Assembly: GCF_023898315.1 (NCBI RefSeq)
Contig: NC_064621.1
Coordinates: forward strand, 535,763,383 to 535,827,382
Direction: 5' to 3'
Origin: Schistocerca nitens
Taxonomy: Eukaryota; Arthropoda; Insecta; Orthoptera; Acrididae
DNA: 64,000 nt
Position 1 is the first letter of the stretch. The number at the start of each line of letters is the position of its first letter. Of the stretch, positions 18,608-29,310 are shown piece after piece. The translations under genes and the position numbers were made by a program. Under the pieces are notes generated by a model that made no database searches, was not told the DNA's origin, and saw only the letters and a list, made by a program, of their open reading frames with translations.

Positions 18608-21427
18608 ATGCCGCGAAAGACTGTGAATAGTGTATCGCGAGGTATTTTGAATGAAAATTCCGATTTAAACATGACCGATAGCAATTGTGACGCGCAGAGT
18701 AGTGACGACAATGCTATGTTCATTAACAGTCAGTGCGTTCCAACCAATAATGATGATTTTCAGCTTAATGATGAACAAATGAACTCAATTGTCTCCTGTG
18801 TTAATTTGACGACAATTGATGACGCGGGGCGTTCTGTTGGAATGAGCGCTGCCCAACTTAACACACCCAGTTTGGAAAATTCAAATAACGAACAGACAAA
18901 TTTGTCTAATGAAAATGGACAGTGTACTGAAAGTACGACGGATCCATTTAATTCAGAAATAGTGACCGACAGTGAAAATTTAACTGACAAACCTTTGTGT
19001 AAATCTCAGAATAACCAAATGATTACAGAAAGCGAAACAGTTCCAGATCCACCATTAAACAGCACGGAGAATAGAGTAGGTAATAATGGGTTGGAACAAC
19101 TTATGGCAAGATTGCTACAACAACAGAGTGAAAATCTTATACAACACTTTAAAGAAGACAACAAACAGCTTAGTGAACAAATTAGAGCCGTTGCCGCGCA
19201 GTGTCACGACACTAAGGAAAAGTTACGCGAAGAAATTGAGACTTGTTCCAAAAAAAATAGTGAAGAAATTAAGTCTGTTGCTCAGGAATTAAGGGAATTG
19301 CAAACAGCTGCAACAGAAACACTTAGAGCGGAAATCAGTACAGTCGCTAAACAATGCTCCGAAAAAGCTACACAATTACGCGACGAGTTTAAAACAATGA
19401 CAGCAGAACTTTCGCGCACAGTGGATGAAAAGATTGACGCAAAATTCGAACAACAGAACACTCAAATTAACGAACGTCTTAGTCTTCATATAGAAAACAG
19501 TGATACGCGTTTCCGCAAATTTATTGATGATCAAAACAAAGTAAAACGTCAAGTCATGGAAACAATCACTGCTCAGAGACAGGAAGACAAACGTAAAATG
19601 TTTGCGAAGGCAAAAACGTATGTAGACAACAATATTGCTACAGTGTCCGACAAAATTAATACTCTCGAACAGGCGAACACAGAATTAAGTGACGAAATTT
19701 CTGACCTAAAATCAAAAACAGATACACACACAGCAGATATTCAAACAGTGACCGATAGACTCGAACAATTAGAGCTAACACAGGATTCCGATGTCGTCAA
19801 AGCCGATGTTAGAAAACTGAACGAAACTACAAGTAAATTGCAAAACCAGATTAAGGCCACTGACACTAAAACCGATGATCAGGTTAAAATACTGACTGAA
19901 AAATGTGAAGAATTGGCCAGTCGTATTGACGTCATCGAAAATACTAATGACAATAAATCAGACGATACTACACCGGTTTCATTTAATCAAACACCTGAAT
20001 TTCAAAATTTACAGCAGACGATTAATGAGATCGATTCATCTAACAACACTTTACGTAGAAAATTGTCTAGTTTACAGCAGGAGGTAACACAGATGAAAAA
20101 CATTTCAGTTAATAACACATCACAGCAGATACCACTTTTCGAACATTTGCCAGAGTCACGCAGCGCGTGTAATTTGGGTAATCTACAAAGAGGACACGAC
20201 TACGATTCCGAACAGTCACAGTTCAACAGATTCTCTTACAACCATGAACCTGTTCCGTCACACAGAGACGATAATTTCGATTACAAGCATTTCCTGTCAG
20301 TGAGAAAGTTTAAAGTGTTTAAAAACGACAGAACACAGATTCACCCGCTAGATTGGATCCAACAATTTAGCTTTGCTTTTCCACCCACTTGGCCTGCAAC
20401 GCACAAACTGGAATTTATTTGCAGCTTTTTGGAAGGCGAACCGGCAACTCGTATGAGGCCGATCGCGAGACAATGTTATTCAGTAGAGGAATTTCAGAAT
20501 GCTTTTCTGTCAGCGTACTGGTCGAAGACGACACAGCGCGGAATTAAAGATCAGTTAATTAGCTTACCAAATTATGAGAACTCAAATTTTCCGAGTGTGA
20601 CGCAATTCTTTGAGCACATGGTGCAGCAAAACCAATATTTAAGTGAACCCTATAGTGAATCCGCACTCATTCAATTATGTATCTCTAAATTACCACGCTC
20701 ATTAAGAGTGTCGCTTTTAACCGGTCAGCAAAAAGAAAATATCTCAGCATTCAGAGATCTGTTACAGCTGTTGGAGGTACAACAATCTGATTATTCTTTT
20801 GTGAACAAAAATTCTTCGTATAACAACCAAGGCCAACAGACGTACGGCAATTATGATCAAACACGTAATTTCAATAGGAGAAGTAACAGACGTTTTAGAA
20901 ATGACAACCACCAAAACTCTAATAACAGACAAAATTCAGATTATCAATATCGTCAAAATTTTGAGCAACAGGAATCACATTTTAGTAACAATAGACGTTT
21001 TCCGCCACAACAGCATGAAGGTCAGCCGGTTAGCGTACCTAACCAACAATGGAATGCACAAGGTCAACCAGGCTTTAATGTTTCACCGCGTGCACGTGTA
21101 GTCCCTGATCCAACAAATAGTAACGCACGGCAGCAAGGAAATAACTACGTACAAAGAAGACAGTATTTTAATTCATATCGCAATGCACCGTATAGGAATG
21201 ACTATCACGACAGACGTAATAATGACGAGCGCAATTATCAACGTACATATAATAACAGTCGATCTTACCAGCAACAAAATCATCAGCAACAACATATTCT
21301 AGTAAATGAACCCGACAGTAGGTACCATCCAGAGCGTAACACGTCTGGAAGAAGTAATAGGACAGTTCAAATAGTAGAAATGCCACGGAATCCTCCTGAT
21401 AATAGTAACACGTCAGATAGAATTTGA
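18608..21427 (+). CDS. LTR element gag open frame
   Basis: This long frame encodes about 939 residues from MPRKTVNSVSRG; an upstream in-frame ATG at 18551 is less likely because its leader is hydrophobic. The N-terminal third is Asn/Ser/Thr-rich. A long coiled-coil-like stretch follows, with many Glu, Lys and Gln heptads at about residues 170-500. A retrotransposon capsid-like domain covers about residues 570-730 (PLDWIQQFSFAFPP, FLEGEPATRMRP). The tail is Asn/Gln/Arg-rich, a likely nucleic-acid-binding region. No CCHC zinc knuckle is evident. It is treated as part of a fossil or young element, not a host gene. Confidence 0.85.
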   Translation: MPRKTVNSVSRGILNENSDLNMTDSNCDAQSSDDNAMFINSQCVPTNNDDFQLNDEQMNSIVSCVNLTTIDDAGRSVGMSAAQLNTPSLENSNNEQTNLSNENGQCTESTTDPFNSEIVTDSENLTDKPLCKSQNNQMITESETVPDPPLNSTENRVGNNGLEQLMARLLQQQSENLIQHFKEDNKQLSEQIRAVAAQCHDTKEKLREEIETCSKKNSEEIKSVAQELRELQTAATETLRAEISTVAKQCSEKATQLRDEFKTMTAELSRTVDEKIDAKFEQQNTQINERLSLHIENSDTRFRKFIDDQNKVKRQVMETITAQRQEDKRKMFAKAKTYVDNNIATVSDKINTLEQANTELSDEISDLKSKTDTHTADIQTVTDRLEQLELTQDSDVVKADVRKLNETTSKLQNQIKATDTKTDDQVKILTEKCEELASRIDVIENTNDNKSDDTTPVSFNQTPEFQNLQQTINEIDSSNNTLRRKLSSLQQEVTQMKNISVNNTSQQIPLFEHLPESRSACNLGNLQRGHDYDSEQSQFNRFSYNHEPVPSHRDDNFDYKHFLSVRKFKVFKNDRTQIHPLDWIQQFSFAFPPTWPATHKLEFICSFLEGEPATRMRPIARQCYSVEEFQNAFLSAYWSKTTQRGIKDQLISLPNYENSNFPSVTQFFEHMVQQNQYLSEPYSESALIQLCISKLPRSLRVSLLTGQQKENISAFRDLLQLLEVQQSDYSFVNKNSSYNNQGQQTYGNYDQTRNFNRRSNRRFRNDNHQNSNNRQNSDYQYRQNFEQQESHFSNNRRFPPQQHEGQPVSVPNQQWNAQGQPGFNVSPRARVVPDPTNSNARQQGNNYVQRRQYFNSYRNAPYRNDYHDRRNNDERNYQRTYNNSRSYQQQNHQQQHILVNEPDSRYHPERNTSGRSNRTVQIVEMPRNPPDNSNTSDRI

Positions 21428-24400
21428 CTAGATACTGTAAAAATCGCATCTTCCAATAATACAAGCACTACTTTTAACACGCAGAATGTTGTTCATGAAA
21501 ATGTAATTACTTTTGACGACATCAGAGACACACTTTTGCAGGAAAAACCAGTTGTTCAGAAAATTATTTCACATCCTGTCATCGAAATTAAAATAGGTTC
21601 ATCGAAATTTTCAGCAGTAATTGATTCTGGCTCACCTATGTCAGTCATTAATGTGGAAACTTTTAACGAGTGCAACAAAGAGAATACTTATCCTACATTA
21701 CCTTTAGGCAAAACGAAAGTGAAAGGAGCAGTATCGAGTAAAGGAGTGGATGTAAAATTACAGACGCATTTATCATTTTGTATTGGAGGTCATACTTTTC
21801 ACTCAAATTTTTGGATTGTTCCTTTATTGACAACAGACGTTATTTTAGGCATGAACTTTTTGGTACAACACGACGCAGTGGTTGATTTCCAAAATTCTTA
21901 TTTAATGTTAAAAGATGAAAATGTGCAATTAGCTTTAGAATTTCAACATTCACTATCTGCAGAAGAACAAACAATTAACTGCACAGAGGTCATTTCCGCA
22001 ACACGTAACATAAACTGTAATTCCGCATTGTTCACCGACACGTACGTACATAACTATAACACTCCAGACGAAACTGACTACGACGTAATGCAAATGATTT
22101 CTGATAAAGTTAAACAAAGCAGTGCAAATACAGACGACGAACGAAAGCAATTACACAAAATTCTTTCACAGCAAGCTCCAGTTTTCGACAACATTCCTGG
22201 TACTATGTCCGGCTTTATGTACGAATTTCAAGTCAAACAGCACGACACATTTAAAGCAAAGCATTATCCCATTCCATATATCCACAGAGAACAAGTTAAA
22301 AAAGAATTGCAGGATATGCTCGATCAAGGAATTATTGAACCAGCAGTTAGCCCGTACATAAACCCGCTGCATATTGTTAAGAAAAAAGATGGCTCACTTC
22401 GCCTTGTACTTGATTCACGTCACATTAATGACATAATTATTAACGAAACAGATCGACCACAGACATTAGAGGAACTTTTACAGAAATTTCACGGTACTGC
22501 TATTTATTCTACATTAGATTTGAAATCGGGATTTTGGCAAATTCAACTTCATCCGAATTGCAGAAAGTACACAGCTTTTCTCTGTTTTGGTGACTGTTAT
22601 CAATTTTGTAAATTACCATTCGGCTTAACTATTTCTTCTGCAGCTTTTATTCGCGGTTTGAACACAATACTTCCGACAGAACTTAAAGACAGAATTACGA
22701 CGTACGTAGATGACATTCTTATCGCAGAAGCTAACTGGTCTGAGCACAATCTGATTCTTGAACGACTGTTGCAAACTTTTCATGGACAAGGACTTACAGT
22801 TAACCTCAGTAAATCGCATTTTGGCAAAACTTCTATAAAATTTCTTGGACACGTAATTTCAGCAGAAGGCATTGCGCCTGATCCAGAAAAACTTCAAGCT
22901 CTACGTGACATTACTGTTCCTACAACGAAGAAACAACTACGCAGTTTTTTGGGTTTAATTAACTTTTTTCGCAAATTTATTCATCACTCTGCTTTAGACA
23001 CGCCTAGATTATGCCAATTAACAGGTAAAAACACTATTTGGTCTTGGGATAAGCAAGCACACTCTGAATTCGTGAACCTGAAAGATGCTTTGTTGAATGC
23101 TCCACTTTTATCGCACCCAGATCTTACACGAAATTTTTCCATTGCCACCGACAGTTCCAACACCGCTTTAGGCGTACACATTTTTCAGGAAATTGAAGAA
23201 GATGGCTCAACAGTAATCAAAAACATCGCATTTGCAAGTCGCATTCTGTCGCCTGCTGAACGAAATTATTCCGTCACAGAATTGGAAACGTTATGTGTTG
23301 TATGGGCTTTTACGAGATTTCGGCACTTTCTTTATGGAAGACACACCACAGTTTACACAGATCACAGAGCTATTCAATTTTTACTTTCAGCTAAATTCAC
23401 TCATGACAGACTGAGCAGATGGAAACTTTATTTACAGGAATTTAATTTTACAATAGTTCACATTCCCGGCACACAAAATGTTATAGCAGACGCACTGTCG
23501 CGTTCTCTCAGCAACAATCAGGAAGACGTAGCAACCAATTTCTGCAAAGCAAATTTCAGCGTCATGTACATTCAACAAGTCGCATTTGAAAATTTTATTT
23601 CATCGTCATTACAGGACATAGCACGAGAGCAAAGCAAAGACAATGTGTGGAAAGAAATTAAACACCTTTGGCAAGATAAGAATAATGCTACGATTAGAAA
23701 CCACTACACTGTACGCAATGACATTCTGTTTCGCCGCTCTCATCTAGACAGTAACAATTGGTTATTATGCATTCCTGACGAACTGGTTAACAAATTAATC
23801 TGGTACACTCATTTAAGCTACGCACATTATGGAGCAAGAAAATGTTTTCTTATACTGAGACAGAACTGTTATTTTACAAACATGGAAAAACATATACGAC
23901 GAGTTTTAGCGTCATGCAAAATTTGCCAGAAAGCTAAGTCAGACACCACTTCACACATTCCTCCATTATATCCAATTGTACCTGTTAAATTAAGACATAT
24001 GGCCGCAGTAGACATTTTTGGTCCAATTCCGAGAACTAACAGAGGTTTTTGCTACATCTTTGTCGCTGTTGAACTCACTTCTAAATTTGTTACTTTCACT
24101 CCGTTACGCAAAGCTACTGCTAAAACTGTTTCGAAAGCATTTGTAAAACATTTCTTATTTCATGTAGGGCATGTGATGAAAGTAATTTCAGATAATGGAT
24201 CACAATTTCGATCTGTCATATGGACACGTATGTTACGAGCTAGAAACATTTCTCCGATTTATATATCTAAGTACCACGCTTCCTCGAACCCTTGTGAACG
24301 ATTAATGAAAGAAATTGGTAAACTGTGTAGAATATACTGCCACAAAAGACATGTTAATTGGGACACACACATACACTCATTCCAAGATGTAATTAATTCC

Positions 24401-24808
24401 ATTCCAAATGAATCCACTATGCTATCTCCGTATGTTATACTGAAAAACGTTGAACCACCAAACAAAATTAAAGAATTAGTAACATTTCCTACATCTCGTC
24501 GATTACGACACCACGAAATAATTGACATTGCGCTGAACAACATCAAACGTGCCGCAGAGCGCCGGAGAAGACAGCAAAAACAGGTTTGTAGACGCCGAGA
24601 CTTTCACGTTGGACAGAAGATATTAGTACGAACACACTATTTATCCAGCAAATTAAAAGGTAAGTGCAGTAAATTTGAACTTCTGTACGCAGGTCCATAT
24701 CGGATTCGTAGCATTCCTCACCCCAATGTTGTACACGTCGAAACTCTGAGAACTAGAAAATCGAAAGGCAATCACCATATCTCCAATGTTAAAGCGTTTA
24801 TTGAATGA
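21428..24808 (+). CDS. LTR element pol open frame (PR-RT-RH-IN)
   Basis: The frame is open throughout and is the same as gag. No ATG lies near its start, so a Gag-Pol product made by read-through, as some LTR elements use, is plausible. Domains in order are aspartic protease (AVIDSGSPMSVIN), reverse transcriptase (LDLKSGFWQIQL, KLPFGL, YVDDILIA), RNase H (IATDSSNTALG, VYTDHRAI) and integrase. The integrase has an HHCC zinc-binding region (CKICQKAK) and a D-D-E core (AAVDIFGP, VISDNGSQF, SSNPCERLMKEIG). The order identifies Ty3/gypsy over BEL/Pao or copia. Confidence 0.94.
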   Translation, partial: LDTVKIASSNNTSTTFNTQNVVHENVITFDDIRDTLLQEKPVVQKIISHPVIEIKIGSSKFSAVIDSGSPMSVINVETFNECNKENTYPTLPLGKTKVKGAVSSKGVDVKLQTHLSFCIGGHTFHSNFWIVPLLTTDVILGMNFLVQHDAVVDFQNSYLMLKDENVQLALEFQHSLSAEEQTINCTEVISATRNINCNSALFTDTYVHNYNTPDETDYDVMQMISDKVKQSSANTDDERKQLHKILSQQAPVFDNIPGTMSGFMYEFQVKQHDTFKAKHYPIPYIHREQVKKELQDMLDQGIIEPAVSPYINPLHIVKKKDGSLRLVLDSRHINDIIINETDRPQTLEELLQKFHGTAIYSTLDLKSGFWQIQLHPNCRKYTAFLCFGDCYQFCKLPFGLTISSAAFIRGLNTILPTELKDRITTYVDDILIAEANWSEHNLILERLLQTFHGQGLTVNLSKSHFGKTSIKFLGHVISAEGIAPDPEKLQALRDITVPTTKKQLRSFLGLINFFRKFIHHSALDTPRLCQLTGKNTIWSWDKQAHSEFVNLKDALLNAPLLSHPDLTRNFSIATDSSNTALGVHIFQEIEEDGSTVIKNIAFASRILSPAERNYSVTELETLCVVWAFTRFRHFLYGRHTTVYTDHRAIQFLLSAKFTHDRLSRWKLYLQEFNFTIVHIPGTQNVIADALSRSLSNNQEDVATNFCKANFSVMYIQQVAFENFISSSLQDIAREQSKDNVWKEIKHLWQDKNNATIRNHYTVRNDILFRRSHLDSNNWLLCIPDELVNKLIWYTHLSYAHYGARKCFLILRQNCYFTNMEKHIRRVLASCKICQKAKSDTTSHIPPLYPIVPVKLRHMAAVDIFGPIPRTNRGFCYIFVAVELTSKFVTFTPLRKATAKTVSKAFVKHFLFHVGHVMKVISDNGSQFRSVIWTRMLRARNISPIYISKYHASSNPCERLMKEIGKLCRIYCHKRHVNWDTHIHSFQDVINSIPNESTMLSPYVILKNVEPPNKIKELVTFPTSRRLRHHEIIDIALNNIKRAAERRRRQQKQVCRRRDFHVGQKILVRTHYLSSKLKGKCSKFELLYAGPYRIRSIPHPNVVHVETLRTRKSKGNHHISNVKAFIE

Positions 24809-25119
24809 ACATACATAATGAGTTATCACACTGTAATACATTTTCCAGATATTTATGTGAACAATTATTGATGACTATCGTATTTTTTCTTGGCAAGTGC
24901 CCGGCAAGGTAAGGTTAGCAGGTCGCTTTTCTTGTCGTTACACATCAGACTGTGCACATTTTTCATTTTTTTGCGTATGATTGTTTTCCTGTTTTGTTTG
25001 TATACATTATGAAATAGCTAAGGTATAACACACACAAGTTGACTTTGACATTTTTGCCCTATGATATCTCAACATCGTGACTGTTTTACATTTTCATTTT
25101 TTGCTGCTGCATTGTGATA

Positions 25120-25289
25120 TTCTCTGTACACTTTTTGACTTTGAACACTGTCTATGTTTTGACATATTACGTTTTTCTGTCATGTTATGCTGTATGCTTA
25201 ATTATTCTCTGTACACTTTTTGCCTTTGAACACTGTCTATGCTTTTGACATATTACGTTTTTCTGTCATGTTATGCTGTATGCTTAATT
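25120..25289. repeat. 85-bp tandem duplication
   Basis: Two adjacent copies of an 85-base unit containing CTCTGTACACTTTTTG and GTCATGTTATGCTGTATGC lie inside the LTR element, with only minor differences. Confidence 0.9.
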
Positions 25290-26357
25290 GTGCCACCATT
25301 AACCAGTCATTATTTAATGGGTATAGGATTTAAATGCAAGACATTAATCTTTGTTCATCAGTTTCAGAAAGAAATGATGCGTAATGGAAATAAATTAAAC
25401 AGATGAGAATTTGACCTACGGAATAAACGAAAGAAGATGCAATAACTTTATGAGGAAGAGTAAATGGATCAGAATTAACAAGCATTAACAAGAATATACT
25501 ATACACATCGTCGAATAGCAGTCTTAACTAATTTTTTCTTTCAGAATACGAAGCGATTGATGCAAGCTGTCAGACAGAACTACACATTTTAGTTTTAAGT
25601 GATGAAATATGCTAGGGATTAGGAATAGTTGTGTGATGAATAATGAAATGATTTTTGCAGATGATAATGAATGCTGATAATGAACAATGATGGAGAATAT
25701 GGTACTATGAATAATGAAGTTTCTGTTTACAGGTGATGATAATGATGGAGTTATGATGATATGAATAATGAAGTTTTTCTTTACAGATGAGGATAATGTT
25801 GAAGTTATGTATTTATGCTATGTAGTTATTTAAGTATTTGTTGCAGTTTGCTTTGACAGCAGGTGTTATATTGCGTAGTAGGATGACTGAAGATTTTGGA
25901 AAGGACAGCTATGGAACACATTTTTTATACACATTTCACTACCTGTTAATTCGAAGTTCACTACTTTTCAGCATAGTCTGCGTTTCTTCTTTCAGCTCAA
26001 TAATCCATTTTGTATTTTTTCCAGGAGAAGCTTTTCATGATACTTACTAAACTTGTTACTTATTATACCTGTTCTAGTAATTACAATTTTATTTTTTACC
26101 CATTTGTGTCTATCGTTACAAATGTGATCACATATACTACCTTGTGTCACAACCTTGGTACAGCTGACTCATGACGAATGACGTTACACATTTTTCATTT
26201 ATATGGACAACCTAGAAGCAATTTTTTTTTTTTTTTTCCTCCTTTTTCTTCTTGCTTTCCCGTATAATTAGCTAAAGCAATGTACTGCTAGCACAAAAAC
26301 AAAATGTATTACCAGTCTCATATAATGTCACTAATTTACGACATAATTCGATAATCG

Positions 26358-26790
26358 ATGGCCACTGAGTGCCAATAATTAGTGTCACTTACTGAAATAT
26401 GTATTAATTTTGCCATTAATTAGCTCTTGTTTTTAATAATGATTTTAGTAAATGGCCACTGAGTGCCAATAATTAGTGTCACTTACTGAAATATGTATTA
26501 ATTATGCCATTAATTAGCTCTTGTTTTTAATAATGATTTTAGTAAATGGCCACTGAGTGCCAATAATTAGTGTCACTTACTGAAATATGTATTAGTTATG
26601 CCATTAATTAGCTCTTGTTTTTAATAATGATTTTCGTAAATGGCCACTGAGTGCCAATAATTAGTGTCACATAATGAACTATGTATTAATTGTCATTAAT
26701 TAGCTACTGTATTCAATTTTGACTTCATGTCTTTAATAATAGGCCACTGAGTGCCAATAATTACTTGTAAATATGTCATTTGAATGAGGA
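26358..26790. repeat. 94-bp tandem array inside the LTR element
   Basis: Units starting ATGGCCACTGAGTGCCAAT begin at 26358, 26452, 26546 and 26640. A partial fifth begins near 26740. The first three are nearly identical and the last two diverge. The period is 94 bases. Confidence 0.93.
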
Positions 26791-27079
26791 AAGATGTTTT
26801 GTAATACTCAATACTTGATGGCCATTGATTGCCACTCTTGTCTGTAAATTAATTAATGAACATTTTTCTGTAATACTACATTCATGGTACAGAAATGTTC
26901 AATAACTGAGCTATGTATGCTGCATACTACTTATGTAATCACCTATTAAGGCTTGTCTGTTAGTTAATGTCCTTTAACTTCTGAGCTAACTACCCTGAAT
27001 TACTGTAATATCCATTTGTCCTATACATCCTCCTAATCATGGAGCACTATATTTGGTTTTTGCACTAATTCTACGTTGG

Positions 27080-27248
27080 TGTGCCGCTTCTTAAAAGCGT
27101 GGTGTTGACACGACATGCTGTCCACCACTGTAAGCGATGAAACTACTTATGTAATCACTAATCAAGACTTTGTTATGGAGCACTGTGTGCTGCCTCTTAA
27201 GAGCGTGGTGTTGACACGACATGCTGTCCACCACCGTAAGCGAAGAAG
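27080..27248. repeat. Short direct repeats in the LTR element
   Basis: A segment of about 62 bases containing GCGTGGTGTTGACACGACAT and CTGTCCACCAC occurs at about 27080-27142 and again at 27187-27248. Confidence 0.88.
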
Positions 27249-28137
27249 ACGTTATTATGGTCCCACTGTTTGGTGTACCTGATGTACTGCCAAATGATAG
27301 CATGGAATACTACTACGACGTTTCAGTGTCTTGCTACGCTGATAAATACTTCTGGGAACGGACATGCAGATTGTATCACTTAGTATTGTGATTCTGTGGA
27401 AAGATATGGACTTTCAGTGCAGCTGTGTGCAAACTAAAGTGCTACAACCATGATGCAATCCTTTCATTTCCTATCCTAATAGTGAAAATCATTTTTAACT
27501 AACATCATTTATGTTCATGGCCTATACATTTTTTCTCGATTTGTTGAACTCCAGTGCGAGTACACTTATGTCACCTGTCGACATGATTTTTTGCTATTAT
27601 GTTTATTTATTGTGAAAATACTAAAGACATTTTTTGATTTGTCCTGAAATGCAGTATGTGTGCACTCTTGTCATCTATATTGTATATACTTTCGTGATTT
27701 GATGATTTTTCTACCCTTGCATTTATTTGTTATAAAAATGTTCAAAAGTTTTCAGTGCATGTGCACTTATGTGAATATGTTTTCAACTGAACTCCAGTGC
27801 CTGTGCACTCTTCTCATTTTCAACATGATTTGTGTTTTTCTGTACAATTTTATGATTTATGTCATTCGTTACTCATTGTATATATATTTCGTCTTTGCAC
27901 TTTGTTATCTGTCAAATAATTTGTATATACATTTTTCGGATTTGCTGATATGCTCAGTACTTATATTTTCTCTTGTCTGTAATGTTTTGTAATCAGTGCA
28001 TGCGCACAACATTTAATTCATGTATTACACCCAAATAATTTGTAAATGTTAATTAATTAAATGAAAAATTTGTTACGATGGCAAGTCCAAATGACTCACC
28101 ATCGCTGCCAAATTTTTTGCCCCCCAGTGGAGGGTTA

Positions 28138-28876
28138 TGAAACACGTATGTTGTGCGGCAGCGATGCTGAGGCATTGTAGAATCTCTGACCAGAGCAGTT
28201 GCGCTCGAAGCGCAGTGCAGTACAGTAGTCTGTTGGGAGCAGTCGCGTAAAGTTGTGTGTCCCGAGCAGTCGCGTAAGGTAGTCTGTTGGTAGCTGCCGC
28301 GGAGAGTAGTATGTCTGTAGCAGTTGCGTCGGCGGGCGTCGGCACAGCGATGGTCAAGATTCAGGACAAGGTATAATTTTGTTAAATAAATGTTTATGCA
28401 GCTTTGCGCTTATCAGATAATGTAAGGTCCACTCATTGTAATTTAACTTTCAAAAATCGCCCCCAATAATAATTTGATTTAAAAAAAAAAACAATTTTAC
28501 AAACAATCATTCAAATTCCCTCCATTTCCCTTTAACAAAATTTTTCAAAAAAAAAAGGCAATTGCAATGTTTTTCCTCCAAGCCGCAGCCAACAATAAGA
28601 GCAGAATTTTGACATGCAGTTTTAATAAGGTAAGAAATTTATTCTGAATTCGCACAGGGCAAAGACCGACATTTCGGTTAAATTGATTTTTGATTATCAC
28701 TGTAGTTTCATTGTCATGGGATTCTCGTTCATTATTTTATGGGAACTTGCACTTGAGTCAGATAGCGAGCTTTTATTTAATTGTCTTTGTCATTAATAGT
28801 TTTGTCGGGAACCTACAGTTAGCTCTGGCTCCATTTCCATTAAGTATTGTCATTTCATTTTTCTTGTGGGGAGGTT

Positions 28877-28879
<3 letters not shown>
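28138..28879 (+). repeat. 3' LTR
   Basis: Same length, 742 bp, as the 5' LTR, and no difference was found in the sections compared, including the run of eleven A residues. It is followed directly by a TA microsatellite. Confidence 0.95.
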
Positions 28880-28926
<47 letters not shown>

Positions 28927-28960
28927 TGTGTCTGTGTGTGTGTGTATATAAAACTAAATA
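28880..28960. repeat. (TA)n and (TG)n microsatellite, right part
   Basis: A pure TA run at 28880-28922 is followed by TG-rich sequence to about 28947. It is the continuation of the run at 17608-17644. Confidence 0.93.
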
Positions 28961-29114
28961 AATACATGGGAAATATATATAGATGTATACTTATAAATAA
29001 GTGAATTTGATCCAATATAGTTCTCTAGATCCTATCGGCCCTGAGGCCAGGCCTCGGAAGACGACCCCTGCCCTCTTTGCCCTCGACCCTTCTCTCAGGC
29101 ACTTAAAAAATAAA

Positions 29115-29215
29115 AAAAAACACGTGATTTATTCAGTCGTGGAATCGAGAAGCTACCCCAGCGTTGGCAGACTATTATAGATAGTGAAGGAAAACTTAAA
29201 GTCTCTGATACGTGC
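29115..29215 (+). pseudogene. Mariner transposase C-terminal scrap
   Basis: One frame reads GIEKLPQRWQTIIDSEGKLK, the characteristic C-terminal tail of many mariner transposases. Nothing else of that element remains nearby. Confidence 0.65.
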
Positions 29216-29310
29216 ATCATCGTGTCTATTAAAACTTATGGGGAAACGCTACGAACTTAAGCACCAACCCAATAGACATTCCCTTGGTACTGGTCACTCT
29301 GTGGTATATA

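Larger units (their letters stand above)
24809..28137 (+). other. LTR element 3' region without recognised gene
   Basis: About 3.3 kb lie between the end of pol and the 3' LTR. It is AT-rich with several local tandem repeats, described separately. A polypurine tract-like GTGGAGGGTTA lies directly before the LTR at about 28127-28137. An envelope or accessory gene would be expected here if present, but none was recognised. Confidence 0.8.
17645..28879 (+). mobile_element. Ty3/gypsy-like LTR retrotransposon, looks whole
   Basis: This 11,235-bp element has two 742-bp LTRs that begin TGAAACACG and end GAGGTTACA. They read as identical over every stretch I compared, so insertion is recent. Internal order is gag, then protease, reverse transcriptase, RNase H and integrase, the Ty3/gypsy order. 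A 3.3-kb region without a recognised gene precedes the 3' LTR. No envelope gene was recognised. The element lies in a TA microsatellite, so the target duplication cannot be told from the repeat. I see no breaks in its two reading frames. Confidence 0.95.

Noticed and set aside
26358-26790. CRISPR-like regular repeats
   Set aside because: Units are 94 bp, directly adjacent without unique spacers, and lie inside an LTR retrotransposon in a eukaryotic context.
24809-28137. Envelope-like gene in the LTR element
   Set aside because: No frame longer than about 110 codons and no signal peptide plus transmembrane arrangement that I could support.
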